Counted from the first letter of the stretch, positions 10,904 to 23,210 are shown. The stretch: 64,000 nucleotides of DNA from Nothophaeocryptopus gaeumannii (GCA_031771865.1 JASISA010000025.1:868001-932000); one strand, 5' to 3'. Numbers and translations: made by a program. Notes: a model not told the origin generated them from the sequence alone.

Positions 10904-13900
10904 GCGTACGGCGGATGTTCCTACCGGCGCTCCTGCATGTACTGTTGCTCAGTGGCACTTAATACTCCGTGTTATACCTCCACAACCATCTCGACGCCTC
11001 TTCTTGGTTGTAACAGGGATGCGTGACGTGCGCTGCTCTGAAAATTGGCAGCGGCAGGTGCGGAATATGTTCTCGCTTTCCGTAAGGTCGTGGTTGGCAA
11101 ATGCCAAATGCATGACTGCAGCGACAGCTCGAATTCAAAGAGAGGAGGGAAAGGGCAGGTGACCATCTCAACGACAAGGTGTATGTGGTCGCAGCAGTAT
11201 TGCAGGTGGAGATGGAGCACAGAGTTGTTGTCTAAAGGTTTCAACAGTATCCCGCACTCCGTTCGCCGCGATGGACGCGTTTGGGGCCACGGTCCTGGGC
11301 TGTTTTGGTCAAAGGTCACCGCGTGAGTTCAGTCTCAGGCGGACGCTCCTGCAATAAAGCCCAATGGCTGTGAGCTGGAGCTATGGACTCTACCTGCCAA
11401 CTTTGGTAGCAGCAGCAGCGTTTCGGTCCTCGTCTTGTTGAAATTCTTAGGGACCGATTGCAAATTTCCGACGCAAAATGCCTGGGCTTGTTGAGCAGCT
11501 CCGTCTGTATGCTGTCTTGGTGCGCGGCATGAAAGCTGGTGAAGTCCCCCTACAGGAAACGCCCCAGATCTTGATGCCCAGGATGTTCCTTACCCAGTGT
11601 AGATCGACACCTCAGCGAAGATCGTCTGCAGATGGCACATCCATGTCAGTTTCTGCTGCTCATCAACAACCAGGTCACGAGCCAGCAGCCTTGCGATCCC
11701 CTCTCTTCGGCGCGTGCTTGCAACAGCCTCCATGTGAATCGTTAACCTCCGCGCTTCCGTTCCAAAGTACTACCAGCAAATCTATCCCCCAAAGCGTGGT
11801 GTCCATGTCGTCTAAGACGGATAATAAGATCGCCCATTAATGATCACAATTATTGTGTGAGGACCACGCGGCTGTTGTGATGATTGCAGGTGTTCAGAGA
11901 CAAGATCCGTGCTGAGAGCGATGGCGCTCTTTCGTAAGGAAGCTAGCTAAAAGAGGAGAATCTGGAATCCAGTAAGATGAGAGCAATGAGAGCAATAAGG
12001 TTCGCAGATGCAGGTTTATAAACAGCCAGGTTGTTCTGCAGGCCATGCATAGAGTTCCGCTCCGTATGTAGTGTATGCGGGCTGCTTGCTGCCGCAACAG
12101 CTTTTGCACTCCGGAGCTTCGGTCCCTCGTATAGAGAGGGTATGTATACGAGCCGAGACTACGAGATCGGATAACGCACCGGCTAGCATGCCCTCAGTGG
12201 CGCTGATATGGCACAGCGATGATGGTGGTTGCTGCTGGATGATGAGGGGACGAGCGGCACCTTCTTGCAAACGCACACCGCTGGGAAGCTACTCTACGCA
12301 TGTACAGGTCCCAATATGCCCAGTGTGCCCTCTCCTCGATGATTAAACCACCGAGGCGCATGCTGCTCCAAGGGCTCGAGCAGCGCCTTTGGGAAACAAC
12401 CACAGGCTACACACACATGTCCGTGTTTCACGTTGATGGCTCAAGGAGGTACAACAGGACATTGTGCCGGATCAGCCAAGTTGAAACGGCGCTGACACCT
12501 CCATGGCTGGGCGTCAAGAGTCGCCATGGATCGTGCAGCCGGACAACCAGACCAGGCCATCGGGTGCTTTTCGGGGACGGCGAGGGCTGATGCAGCAGCG
12601 AGACAACGAAGGAGGGTTGCTGGCCGAAAGCTTCACCGCGGGCGGTGCTGCAGGGCGGCAGACAGGCGGCAGCGGCAGCAGGTGGCTGCAGATGGGAGGT
12701 GGGAGATGGGAGATGGGAGATGCGGGGCTGGAGACCTCTCGATCGCGATGTGTGAAAGAGGCTACGGCAGGGCGGGCAGGCCAAGTGGCTCCGGAAAGTT
12801 AGAGGTCGGCATGCCGTAGTCCCTCCCGTCACGTAGGGCAGAGCATTGATGGGATGACCTGGTCGTGCGGTCGCCAATGTTAACAAACAATGGTACTCAC
12901 ATCGAATGCCACTCGGATGTCTCCCGCGTACCGGGAAACGTGGTCGACGGGTGCAGGTGCAGGTGTGTGGAAAGGGCGCGACAGCGCAGGCATATCCTTG
13001 TTGCAGGGGTCGAAGTGCTGGTGGTGGGAGGTGCCAGTGCCAGTGTGCCACATGTGCTGAAGGCCGAGATCCGAGATCCGCGATTCGCCTCGGGTGAGAA
13101 TCGGCCTACAGGCCGGACGGCCAATCAGATTCGTCGGCGCGCTTCCACTTCAGCAATGCATTCCCGTTCCTGACCTCACCCATGCGCCCGTCGATGGCCC
13201 TTTCTCCTCAGCGCATCTCTGTCAGCCTCGAAGGGTTACTACTGCACAGCGTCTGCAGTCAAGGCCCGGGGTAATGCACAGCACAGAGCATAGAGCAAGT
13301 GGCGATTCGGCCAGGACCAGATGCTGCTTCACAGCCTGCATGCGGCTCCGGGCTGTCCATATGTGCTGTCCGATATCGTCACGGATGCCGAGTCGTACGG
13401 CACCGCAGACTGCCAGGTACAGCGGTCCTGGCGATCCCGATATGGTCATGGTGGCGGCCACATACTTTCTCACCTCGCCCTCCCGTCACTCGCCCATCCA
13501 CGTGGAAATATAGCAGTCGAAACTTCGGGACCCGCGCCAGAAATACCCTCTATGTCCCTGCTGCAACGTCTGCAGCGATGAGCCCTGCCCTCATCGCGCG
13601 CCACTGACGCCTCCAGGGCTTTCACCTGACGATCAGAATTGCCAGGCACTCGGGAGTGAGCTCGCTCGATGTCTGGAGCTGCAGCTGGAATCGCCCGCCG
13701 GCCGTCCACTGTGGAAAGGCCCGGGGGAAGTTTGTTGTCCTAGTGCCAACCACCATGATATGCTGCAGGAACCGTGACCCACGTCCTTGTCAGGATGCTA
13801 CTGCACACTGCCTTGCACGAGCGTGCGTCAGGCATCGAGCTTGTATCTACCTCTGTGACCGCATTGTGCAATCCGCCGGTCTGTGCCGGGAGGCCATTGC

Positions 13901-14232
13901 GCACTATGGTCACAACTAGGTTATTAGCACAACGTCTCGCCTCCGCTTGCAATACTGCTTTCTTTTATGAAACCGGAAATCCTGCCAATGCTTCTTACTA
14001 GAGCTCGGATCTCTTCTTATGAATCGACCACCATATAGCTGCCCTCAGCACCAGGCATAACTGTCGCCGTCAAGACGAATCAACCACGGCCATCTCGTAA
14101 CACCATCGCCGGATTAACTGAACGGCGAGCTAGTCAAAGACGACCATAACCATCACCCTCACCAAGGACTAGCACTGCCAACGACAACAACACCGATAAC
14201 ATACTTCTGGTCCACCCGAACAGCCATCCTCT
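10904..14232. other. Gene-poor 3.3 kb region
   Basis: I see no gene here. Open frames are short, frequently overlapped on the other strand and without domain motifs; the longest, on the minus strand at 12428-13051, is Cys/Pro/His-rich and shows nothing recognisable. There is a G-rich repeat at 12694-12717. The right part (14000-14232) should be the promoter and 5' UTR of the bZIP gene. The region could be decayed sequence, but I cannot identify any parent element. Confidence 0.45.
12694..12717 (+). repeat. Short GGGAGAT tandem repeat, G-quadruplex-like
   Basis: Four GGG runs (12694, 12701, 12708, 12715) are separated by four-base loops AGGT, AGAT and AGAT. This meets the usual G-quadruplex pattern. 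It lies in gene-poor sequence and no role is implied by position. Confidence 0.6.
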
Positions 14233-15506
14233 ATGACGTGCGTTCTTCCAACGAGCTCTTTTCATCACTTCAACGACCATCTCCCATGGTTATCAATGAA
14301 CCCTGATATGGCGTCTTCCCAGCCATCGCTGGAGAAGTCGCATTCCTCGGGCTATTCACCAGGTTCGGACACCAGGAAGTCGTCCACAAGCTCAGGAAAG
14401 AAACGTGCCTCTCGAGCAGGAACACGTAGCGTCACAACGCTATCCGCCGCACAGCTGGAGCGGAAACGTGCAAACGATCGTGAGGCACAACGAGCAATCC
14501 GCCAGCGAACCAAGGACCATATCGATCATCTCGAACGGACGGTGAACGACCTACGTGGAAACCAAGAGCAGAGCGAGAAGATGGTCCACGCTACCCATCA
14601 ACGAAATCGAGAGCTCGAAGAGGAAAACGCGTACCTACGCAACAAGCTGAATGAAACGGGTTTCAACTTGAACCTCTTGCCTGACGGTGACTTCTTCGAC
14701 CGACTGCCACTATCCCACTCACGCTGACGACGATAGCAGGTCAACGCCAATCTGAGACAGCTCTGCTCTCCGTGCCATCCACTTCACCAGCAACCGTGGC
14801 TGGCCCCACAATTCCACGGCCTGGCTCAACATCAACGCCCAGTAATCATTCTGTGACGACCCAAGGGTCAGGCTCGCGGCATGGCTCCTGGCAGCACGGA
14901 GCTGGTTTCGTTGGTACCGCTATGGGGCTTCCCAGCGCTGCGGCTGTTGCTAGTGCGCCAGGCTTAACCGCATGGAGATCGCACGATAGCTCACAGAGCC
15001 TACAATCAGGTGCGGGCGGCATGCAGGACCCAATGCAGAGCCAGCAGCCCGCAGCTTACCCGCCGGGCGAGCGTGTAGACTGGTCAGGCAATCCGGCACC
15101 ATACCAATACCTCAGCCAGGAGCAGCAACGACCCCAGCAATATGAGACTGCACCAGCGCAGCAACAGCAAGGCTACCAGAACTCTTCATACCACACCCAG
15201 ATGACGCCCCAAAACGACTTCCCCAATATTTCCATGTCTTCCAGCCCGAGCACGTACTCCGTTCAAAGTCAACCAGCGTTTCCACAAGCGGCCCCATTTC
15301 AGGTCACGCCGATGCAGGTCCCGACGAGTGCGTCAGAGTACACTTCTCCACATGGACAAATGCAACCACCGCCACTTCCAAACCCCTCGTTCCAAGCCTC
15401 TCCGACTGAGCAGAGCTATGGGACGCAGCATGCAGCTCCTTCGATGCAATACCGAGACGAGAGTTCCAACCGGTCCTACTCGTTGACGCATTATCCTACT
15501 GCATAG
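14233..15506 (+). CDS. bZIP transcription factor
   Basis: Two exons with an intron at 14687-14739 (gtgact...gctgac...agcag, 53 nt) give 406 aa. The basic region reads ERKRANDREAQRAIRQRTK and is followed by a coiled coil with heptad-spaced hydrophobic residues (IDHLERTVNDL...ELEEENAYLRNKL). The downstream half is Q/S/P-rich and disordered, as in many activators. In the usual N-x7-R basic signature, the N position is Asp here (DREAQRAIR); this variant belongs to a widespread ascomycete bZIP subgroup, as far as I recall. The start at 14233 is the first ATG; the ATG at 14299 is an alternative. DNA targets are not predictable from the sequence. Confidence 0.85.
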
Positions 15507-16937
15507 CTTCGGCAGCCACAGCCTTAGCCTTTGCAAGAGGTCATTCGATGATCGAGCTGGTTCCTGGTGCCCAATTGTACCGCCCGCTTACCTACCGGCA
15601 GCGCAACCAGCCAAACTCACGGCGGCTCGTGTGATTCATCAAGCGGGACGAGCTGACAGTCTGGTAGCCTCATCGGGACACTCTCACCAAGGAATGGAGC
15701 ATCTTCGGCCGAGGCAGGCTCTGAGTTCGATGCTCCGGATCCTTGGGTCTGAAGTCGCGATGTGCGCGGAGAATTGGCAACGCATGGCCCCGCACATGTG
15801 CTGTATTCAACCGACCAGGGTGTTTGTCCTGCACCGCACAACAACCAAGGCTGCTCTTGTTGCGATCATGACACATCAGGTCGCATGCAACGCCGAACTC
15901 TATCAGCGCCTGGGATGACCTGGCAGGTGTGGTGGAGCGAGTGCCCCGCCGGAGCAAAGCGCCCCGTCTTCATAGCCCCAGACGCTCCGCTGGGATCTGC
16001 GGCAACACCACAGCAGGTGCCAAACTCTAATTGCTGAGATCTGCCAAGTTGCGACTCCTCATGCCAACACGCCACGCCTCTTTGCTTTACGGACATTTGT
16101 CTTCGGCTTCAGGATATGCACACCTTCCTTACTATTCATCACGATCATGTACGACGACGACAGGGACTACGGCTTTTCCTATAACGGTACTAATTGGGAT
16201 CTGTCTCAGGCGTTTACGAGAAAGATGTATCGAATAGCATCAGCTTTCACAAGCTGGGAAAACTCACTAGAGTAGTTTTTGGATGTTTACCATGATTGCT
16301 ATTGTACTTGTACGACTAAAATACCCCAAGAAATGCTTTGTATTGCCATGCTTAAATCAAATGACTGTTAACTAATATGAACACTACGTACTTCTCTTCC
16401 CCACCTCTCAGCCTCAACAACCCGATCGATTAACGCTGCACGGGCAGAGCTTTGATGAGTGTGCGACCGAGCAGTCAGCTCCTCGCCTCTCGCACGCTTA
16501 TGACGCTTTGATTGAGCAAGGAGTACGCAACGGGATTCTGGGAGATGAAGCCGTTTGTGGAGAAGTGGACGGTAGCTCAGTGCGAATTTCTGCCCAAGCG
16601 GTGCCAGGCACGGCTAACGGCTAACGGCCGACGACTGACGATCCGTCATCAGCACCTGCCACCTTCTCACTCCACACATTGACTTGCGCGCATCTGGAGC
16701 AAAAGATAGCGTCGGGGTCAATCCCGACCAGTCGAGCACAATTCACTGTAAAATACTTTTCGACTGTCACGCTTCTGCTCGGCAGACTGTAATTCTCGGG
16801 TCTTGAGGATTCTAACCACTGCATTCTACACGGGACGGGATGTAGCAACTTTCCGGGTTTGATTAGTGGGCCTCTGTCGCGACGTTGGCATTGGACATGG
16901 TATGGCTATTCTGATCTTTGTCGGCGGCTTCTCTGGC
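15507..16937. other. Intergenic between bZIP gene and 2OG oxygenase gene
   Basis: About 1.4 kb between two convergent 3' ends. The AT-rich part near 16250-16400 is the likely 3' UTR/terminator zone of the bZIP gene. No gene or repeat is evident. Confidence 0.4.
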
Positions 16938-18250
16938 CTATTGCTCTCGCACTTGTCTCAACAGTTCTGGATACCACCTCTCCCCGACATCCTGTTCGCG
17001 GACAAGGTATGTTAGTTTCGGGTGCTCCGAATGGTACGCCTTAAACATACCGTGTGGCTCTTGATCCTATTCATGAGGGTTGCTTCGCCGAGGTGGTTCC
17101 ACCTGTACCAGAAAAAGAACGTCAGCAAAACTCAGCCATGCCGCGAGGGACTTCTCTCTGGGTTCGAATTGCCTTCCTTTGCGGAACGTGAACTCCACAT
17201 CGTCTTTTCGCCTGTCTTGAGCCTCGAGGATCTCCTTGCGGAGAGCTCGTACCTCATCCGCAACATCCATACTCTCAAATCGGGCATCGTAAGATACGCC
17301 TTGGAAGAAGGGGATCGAGAACCTCGCACCTGAGCCAGCTTTGGGGCTCAGCACGCGATGAGTGGTGCTCGCGCAAACACCTCCCGTCAAGGCTTCTAGG
17401 CCTTGTCCAATTGCTACAACTAAGGTGCCTTTGATAGGAGGACCTTGCCACAGCTGTCAGCCACTTTGTTTCGGAATCGGGGTTGCTTCAGGATATATGC
17501 TTGCGCGAGCTTACAGTCTACCCAGTCACCGCGAGTATTCTGTGCCTGCAACCCTTTGTGCTACGATGCTTGAAGAAGATACGACGTGAGCATGGAATCT
17601 TTGTGAGGGCCAACACCTTGTCCTACTCCAGTTCCGTTGTCGGGATACTTGACTATCTTTAGCTTGTGCTGCTGGTCCTTGTCGAAGAAGTTATCGAAAG
17701 CATTGACAGGTAGCCCAATGGCTTCTGCAATGAGGCTCGTGAAAAAGACACCGATATCGCTCATGCGCTTCATGTAGGCCTCGAAAACTGGGCGAAAATC
17801 AGGCATGAAATTTGCATCAGGCCATTGGTTAGGTGCGAGAAGATGATAGTACAGAGGATCTTGTTCAGTGCGCTCTGGATGAGGCGTGCTGAGGTCGAGC
17901 TGTTCTCGCCAGTCTGCCTTGAAGGCAGTGATCTCATTCCCTAGCTACCGGAATCAATTAGCATCTGCCTAACTCCCAGGGCTTCTATATTCGCAACCTA
18001 CGCGAGAGTATCCCAAGAAACTCGGCTTGTTCTTCATCTCGATTGCCAGCTTCTCTTTCTCGGGCAGATCGAAGAAGCGAATTCCTTCCTCGCATACCTG
18101 GTCGAACGTCTGTTGATCTATTCCCGTATTCTTGATGTACAGGAAGCCCACGTTCAGCAGCGCATCCCGCAGTTGTCTGAGGAAGCCTGGCTTCGCCTCC
18201 TCGCTCCTGGCCTCCGACAGATCCAATATGGGTATTTCCTTGAACGCCAT
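16938..18250 (-). pseudogene. 2OG-Fe(II) oxygenase (isopenicillin N synthase-like) gene with one in-frame TAG
   Basis: Five exons can be joined: introns 17945-18001, 17444-17514, 17103-17172 and 16992-17050. They would encode 351 codons. The start is MAFKEIPILDLSEA, followed by the DIOX_N segment GFLYIKNTGID. The iron site is GPHKDSM (H-x-D) and STTHRVLSP (distal His plus R-x-S for 2-oxoglutarate). The last exon ends DVGERWYPELLRQVREQ, as in this family. Between these, exon 2 contains TAG at 17561-17563 in the motif LLQAS-stop-HKGLQAQN, where family members run without a break. The third intron needs a GC donor (aag|gcaatt), which may be a further mutation. All other parts are intact, so this is a young pseudogene, a readthrough or edited gene, or a sequence error. 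Substrate unknown. Confidence 0.75.
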
Positions 18251-20571
18251 CTGGTCTGTGACAATCTTTTGCCTTCCGGACTCCCCTTCTCAAACACGCT
18301 GAACGCCTTTCCGTCCCGCCGAACGCCTGCAAGCACCGCGCTTCTACTCGAGTCGCTCGAACGCTTTCCGGAATCCTTGACCTTAGCCCGTGAGTGCGAA
18401 GGATATGAAGGCTGCCAGGACGATTTCCAACGATGACCCCTCGGGACCCTGTAGCGTATGTCGCCATACATGGTGGGGTCATTCACTTGCTTGGAGCTCA
18501 ACGTGAGGTCAGCAGCAGCTCTCATCACGCATGTAGACATCTCATACCAACTCACAAGGGCCTTCTCCTACTCCTCTACTTCGGCCAGGTTTCAACACAG
18601 TCTATCCATGTCGCCAAACATGGACATCACCGACATGGACAGCCTGCCTCGAAGCCTCAACGCAACGGGTGCGCGGCTCCTCATCACGGCCAAGCGTGGC
18701 GACGGGCCTGCAGCACTGCCACTTCAACAACCTCGCCGATGTCGTGCATCAGGCACAGCAAGGAGGCCGTGGTGACCGCTGGTGTTTTGGTGACGAGGCT
18801 GCATGGTTTCCGAAATATCTGATGAAGCCGAGTACCTGGACCGGCCATTGCTCTTCAACCGGCCCCACAACGTCTTCTCCATCACTTCATGTTTCCTGGT
18901 TCACGGTTCGTCGCAACGCCAGGAACCACAACGCGCGAGCAACCACTTTGGCCGAACCAAACGACCATCACACCCGAAGTCCTTGCAGCCGACTGGCAAG
19001 ATCCTACTGAGCTCCTGCATTCTGCACGCAGGCATTAGCTCCTCAGCCGCTTCTGGGAGATGATCAGAATGCGAAAGTCGAATTGCATGCTGACGGAGAA
19101 ATTTGCGTCTGGGTCGTCACAGACATTGAAAAGTACCGTGGAAGCAAGTGAGGTCAGCTTCGGCCCTACGTGAGCCCCTTACCACAGAAAGACATGGGCG
19201 ACTGCGAAACGACGGATTGGTGCTGCGCTTGTCTAACGTTTTCGGAATGTCCGAAAGGAGGAAGTGGTCAAGGACAGCGATTGTCTGGTCCAGTACTCGC
19301 CGGAGCACGCCGCTCCATGCGACGGTTGAGGAAGTGGTGCCTTTCTGCGCTTAAACGATTAGGTCTCACTGACGTATGAAATGTAGCGCTACAGCGAAGG
19401 TTACAGTGTCGAGAGCTTTATTGACGGGAGACCTCGCAACTTAGCTTGCGGACGAGCTGCCGGCCAAAACTATCTCGGAGAAAGCAGATCGCACTTCACC
19501 TTGTGTTGAGATGAGGTCGATGTTCGATTCTCGGCTGGAGGTCGGCTTGCCGATGGCCGAGACTGTCTCACCTGATGCCCGTTGAGGATCAACCTGCGTG
19601 TGATGCTCGCTTAACAATCAATCGTCGGCTGTTCGAAGGATTCATTGCTGTGAAGATCGATATGGTTGTTCTCAGGTACGACAGAGGCTGATCAGGTCGA
19701 ACGCCATGGCGTATGGGAATATCTGACAAGCGAGCAGACAATATCATCGATCAACAAGGTGATTACTTTGCTCAATATCGCATCCGCGGCTTAGCTTCTA
19801 TCCCAGAGATGTGGAAATGATCAGCAGCCATTGATCTTCGATTGACTTCGTACATCTCGTATGTTATGCCAGCTTCTTCGACAGTTTTGCGACCCACTCA
19901 AATGGTTAGCATTGAAGCGGAGTCTTCGGTAAGGCCAATCGAGATCGTGATGAGTGTGAGTTGGTAGGATCTGGTGCCTTTAGGGACCGGTCGCGCGGCC
20001 AAGCGAGCGAAAGATGACCTCGGAACAGGAGATGAAGCGAAGAACTAAATACAGGAGCATTGAGCGACGCACGTGTGGGTTCTGGTTTCCCAGAGCGAAA
20101 AGAGGTGCTAGTACGGAACAAGAAGGTAGTGAGAGTGAACACCCAAAGCTCCTCACATTCTGCCCTGCTCTGGCAGACCTCGTTACGGCCTCTCTCCACT
20201 GCTCGTTGGTCTCCTGGCCATGCCGAGTTTGACGTGAGCAGCATTGAGTCCCGCTCAGCTTGGGAGAACAACGAAGCCCCGACACCTCGGTACGCAAGCT
20301 TCGGATTATGCTCTCCTAGAGCTTTCGTCACGTTCTGATCTCCATTTTGAAAGAAGGACACGCGTGACCATCGCAAAACCTCATGACCCACCGGACGAAC
20401 GCCTCGGAAGCTCCGAACGCCTGCAGAAGCTTCTGCGAGACTTGCGAAGGAATGTTGAAACACTGCATGTTGTGCGACCTTGGATTTTTCCAGACTCCGA
20501 AAGCAGAGACATCATTCTCCTGCAGTATGCGAGACTCCAGCATTCGAAACCTGAATATGCCTAAAATTCTC
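18251..20571. other. Gene-poor 2.3 kb region
   Basis: It holds the promoter of the 2OG oxygenase gene and then sequence with short overlapping frames. Stretches at about 18600-19150 on the plus strand look faintly coding but change frame repeatedly and match nothing I recognise. No gene is called. Confidence 0.4.
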
Positions 20572-21495
20572 TCAAATGCTCGAAGTCAAATCGACATGTC
20601 TCATGTCGAGTCGCGGCTTCCGCAGCGATAACTCTCTCAACCCAGCATCCGAACCTCGCAGCCAAAAATATGAAGTCGTACAACAAGTCCCCCAGTGTGT
20701 CTGTACGTCGTCTACGACCGCAGTAGCACTCAAGTCCAAGCAGCTGACATCGGAATCTGAACGACATCTATCTTCCGAAGCTCGTTCATGCTTCTGCAAG
20801 CTGGGCACGAATCCACCGTCAAGAGCATCGATGAGGTCGTTAGCCTCCATACCGCTCGAAGCGTGAATATGGCTACTTGACTGCGACGTACCTTTTGCTT
20901 GTTCGTTCGCAGCCAACCATTCCTCCTCCGCATCCTCAAATCTCTGCAACGCCTCGCACTCCTCCCATTCTAGAGGGCCGTCTTCCCTGCGCCGCCATTC
21001 CTCCTCCGCACTTCTCAAATACTTGATCAAATTCGAATCGATAGTCTGCAATCCCTTCCGACTAGCTCTCATCTCCTCAGCCTTCGCATTCAAATCAAAG
21101 ATCCCAAGGGGCGCGGGGTCTGGATCGACTCGCGCAATGAAAGAGCCTAGCGATGAAGCCATATACTCCTCCTGCTCCTGGTCATGGTCAAACTCAAGCT
21201 CGGGGCATTCTTCTTCTTGTGCAGCTTCGGCTCCCACGCGAGGAGGCCATTCAAATCTCGCAAAATCCCTCGTGATGTTGTCGACTGTGGAACAGTAATG
21301 CTCGAGCGCATCGCTTTCTAGAGCTGGCGGAGGGGTCTCATACATCTCTTCGTCCTTGAAAGCTGCGTCTGTGAGCCTGGTCACATCGTCCATTTTGCGT
21401 TTCGCGAGATCAGAGCGCTGCTTGGAAGATAATTCCGTTTTCTTGGTAGGTACTTGGGGTTTGGGTGCTGGGAGATCAGAAGAAGCGCTGAACAT
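20572..21495 (-). CDS. Hypothetical acidic protein
   Basis: One uninterrupted frame of 307 aa from the ATG at 21495 (the frame extends seven codons further without an ATG). The first half is rich in Glu/Asp/Lys with likely helices (KQRSDLAKRKMDDVTRLTDA; EEEWRRREDGPLEWEECEAL). A negatively charged central stretch contains PELEFDHDQEQEEYM. The C-terminal third is less biased and may be unreliable. I recognise no domain. The length, the Glu-rich helical composition and the absence of in-frame stops favour a real, probably lineage-specific, gene. Confidence 0.5.
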   Translation of the reverse strand: MFSASSDLPAPKPQVPTKKTELSSKQRSDLAKRKMDDVTRLTDAAFKDEEMYETPPPALESDALEHYCSTVDNITRDFARFEWPPRVGAEAAQEEECPELEFDHDQEQEEYMASSLGSFIARVDPDPAPLGIFDLNAKAEEMRASRKGLQTIDSNLIKYLRSAEEEWRRREDGPLEWEECEALQRFEDAEEEWLAANEQAKGTSQSSSHIHASSGMEANDLIDALDGGFVPSLQKHERASEDRCRSDSDVSCLDLSATAVVDDVQTHWGTCCTTSYFWLRGSDAGLRELSLRKPRLDMRHVDLTSSI

Positions 21496-21845
21496 GCGTA
21501 GAGACCGTCTGCGCAAATAGCGACTGTTTGCTGCTTGCCTGGTGTTTGCTGAGTTTGCAAATCGGGCGTTTTCCAGCAGGTCTCTTCGAGTGTTGACAGC
21601 ACTTTTCCCATTCGGTGACTGGATTTGATTCGTTCATCGGCGCCAAAGGTCAACTTTGGTCTCGATGGAGTTGATTGTGTTGGAAGGGTACGGAACAGCG
21701 ACGAAACTTGAAGTCTGTACTTTGCAACCTACAGTGAAGAATGTCTACGGCAGAGGACAGTGGCGTCTTGCCGCCCGCGGGATATTCTAAGTGTACTTTT
21801 CTATGGTCTGTCGTCAACTTGGACGTAGCAGTTGTAAAGCTTGTG
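21496..21845. other. Intergenic, promoter of the acidic protein gene
   Basis: About 350 bp between the start of the acidic protein gene and the 3' end of the methyltransferase gene, both on the minus strand. Nothing else is visible. Confidence 0.35.
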
Positions 21846-23210
21846 TTATCGTCGCCCCCAGACGCTCCACCAGCAACGCACTTCCAGCAGTTCTTCATCG
21901 TTGCCAGCAGACCAGTCATCGAGGCCTACTTCCTCACCGTCCTGAAGGAGGACGAGGCCAATCGCGTCCATTCGGGACCGAAAGTCTTCGCGCTCGGTGA
22001 CGTACGCGTCACGGAGTGGCATTTCAACAACGAACCTCGCGCCCTTGCTTTTGCTCAAGTGGTAGTCGACCGCTTGAGACAGCAAATGAGGGTGCTCGGG
22101 ACTGTAGATGGGATCTGCTGCAAGGACCAGGGGAAATGTGTGCGCCTGACCGTCGTGCTTACCATCCAGCCAGCAAGCAGCAGGCTGGGACCAGTCCAAG
22201 ATGGCGGATTCGGTACGTCCACCATGCGAACTGAGTGTCAGTGCGTTGGCTTTGGAGTTTCTGTCTAGATTTGGAACGATATCAGGCAAGTCCGTTAGTA
22301 TTGCATGGCGGCCAAATGTTGCAGCTGCAGCAAGGCCAACTAGTCCGGTGCCTGCGGCTGTTAATGTCTCACTCGTCAAATTGAAGGCGTGAGGTATATC
22401 AGAAATCAATCTGTACCGGATATGTTTACGTACCTGATCCGAGCTCAAGTAGAGAAGCGTCGTCTGATAGCGCGGGAAGTATAGCCCGCAGTGAGCTTAA
22501 TCGCTTCGCAAGTAAGAAGGATGAAGCCCAAGTCTTCAAGCCGAGGGAGTCTCCCGTGAGCGCCGGTTCATGCAGAGTCAGGTCCAGGTACCCGTCCGCG
22601 GCTGCATCGGGACATTCGCTCAGATCGGATGTACCACAGGTACTGCTGTCACCAGTGCCGGTGCTATGGTTCTGGGTCGGAAGGAATGCAGGTTGTAGCG
22701 GAATGACGAAAGTCCTGCTTATCGAGCCCATTGCGGTCCTCCCACTACGTTCGCTGAGCCGCTGAGATGCAGCTTCCCAAACGCGTTCCTGTTGCTGTTC
22801 ATCCTCGATCCAGTGCAGAGGACTAGCAATGATCTTGGTCAAATAGCTGGGTAATCCTTCGCTGCGGACCTTCCTGCGTTTGCGATAGGGTGTTGAGGAA
22901 CCACTAAGAGGCGAGCGCGGTGTGCCGCTGCGGGGCGTCGCGTCCCAGGACGCTGGTTCAGAGCTCAATTCCGCGAGAGTAGACAGCAGTAGTCTTGCAT
23001 TGGGTTTGCTGTACAGCTGTGGAAGATCGAGAACTGAAGCGGGACGATCAGTGACAATTGGCCTTCTTGCCCGCGGGCAAGTATGGTGAGCACCGCCCAT
23101 GTGCGGGACAGAATGGCGCACTTACCGTCTAGCGCTTCCTCTTCGTCACCACCCAAGCCCAGGTCCTTGGCAGTGAGCAGTGCTGCCGGTTTTCGATTAT
23201 CTTTCTCCAT
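21846..23210 (-). CDS. EFM2: EFM2-like seven-beta-strand protein-lysine methyltransferase
   Basis: Three exons with introns 23034-23125 and 22352-22433 give 396 aa. The first exon is MEKDNRKPAALLTAKDLGLG, and the splice joins it to VLDLPQLYSKP. The SAM-binding motif ELGSGTGLVGLAAAA is created exactly across the second intron. Next come the acidic-loop motif TDLPDIVPNL and the motif IV/post-I segment LAADPIYSPEH (D-x-x-Y type), all typical of family 16 methyltransferases. The upstream GLKTWASSFLLAKRL segment is also characteristic. In yeast, Efm2 methylates elongation factor eEF2 in the cytosol; the same role here is inferred from family resemblance. FAM86-type or other family 16 members are alternatives. 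Confidence 0.8.

Noticed and set aside
11433..11452. Stretch similar to 18S rRNA (ttgaaattcttag)
   Set aside because: Only about 13 bases match; flanks do not resemble rRNA.
11478..11840. 120-residue plus-strand open frame
   Set aside because: No domain, no splice-supported extension, ordinary length for chance in GC-rich DNA.
12428..13051. 207-residue minus-strand open frame in the gene-poor region
   Set aside because: Composition (C, H, P, R) looks like non-coding GC-rich DNA; overlaps other frames of similar length and has no recognisable motif.
18603..19151. Possible gene on the plus strand
   Set aside because: The frame changes several times, without splice sites to justify it, and nothing matches a known family.
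20328..20543. Short minus-strand frame upstream of the acidic protein's 3' end
   Set aside because: Only 71 codons, begins with no supporting context, no similarity recognised.
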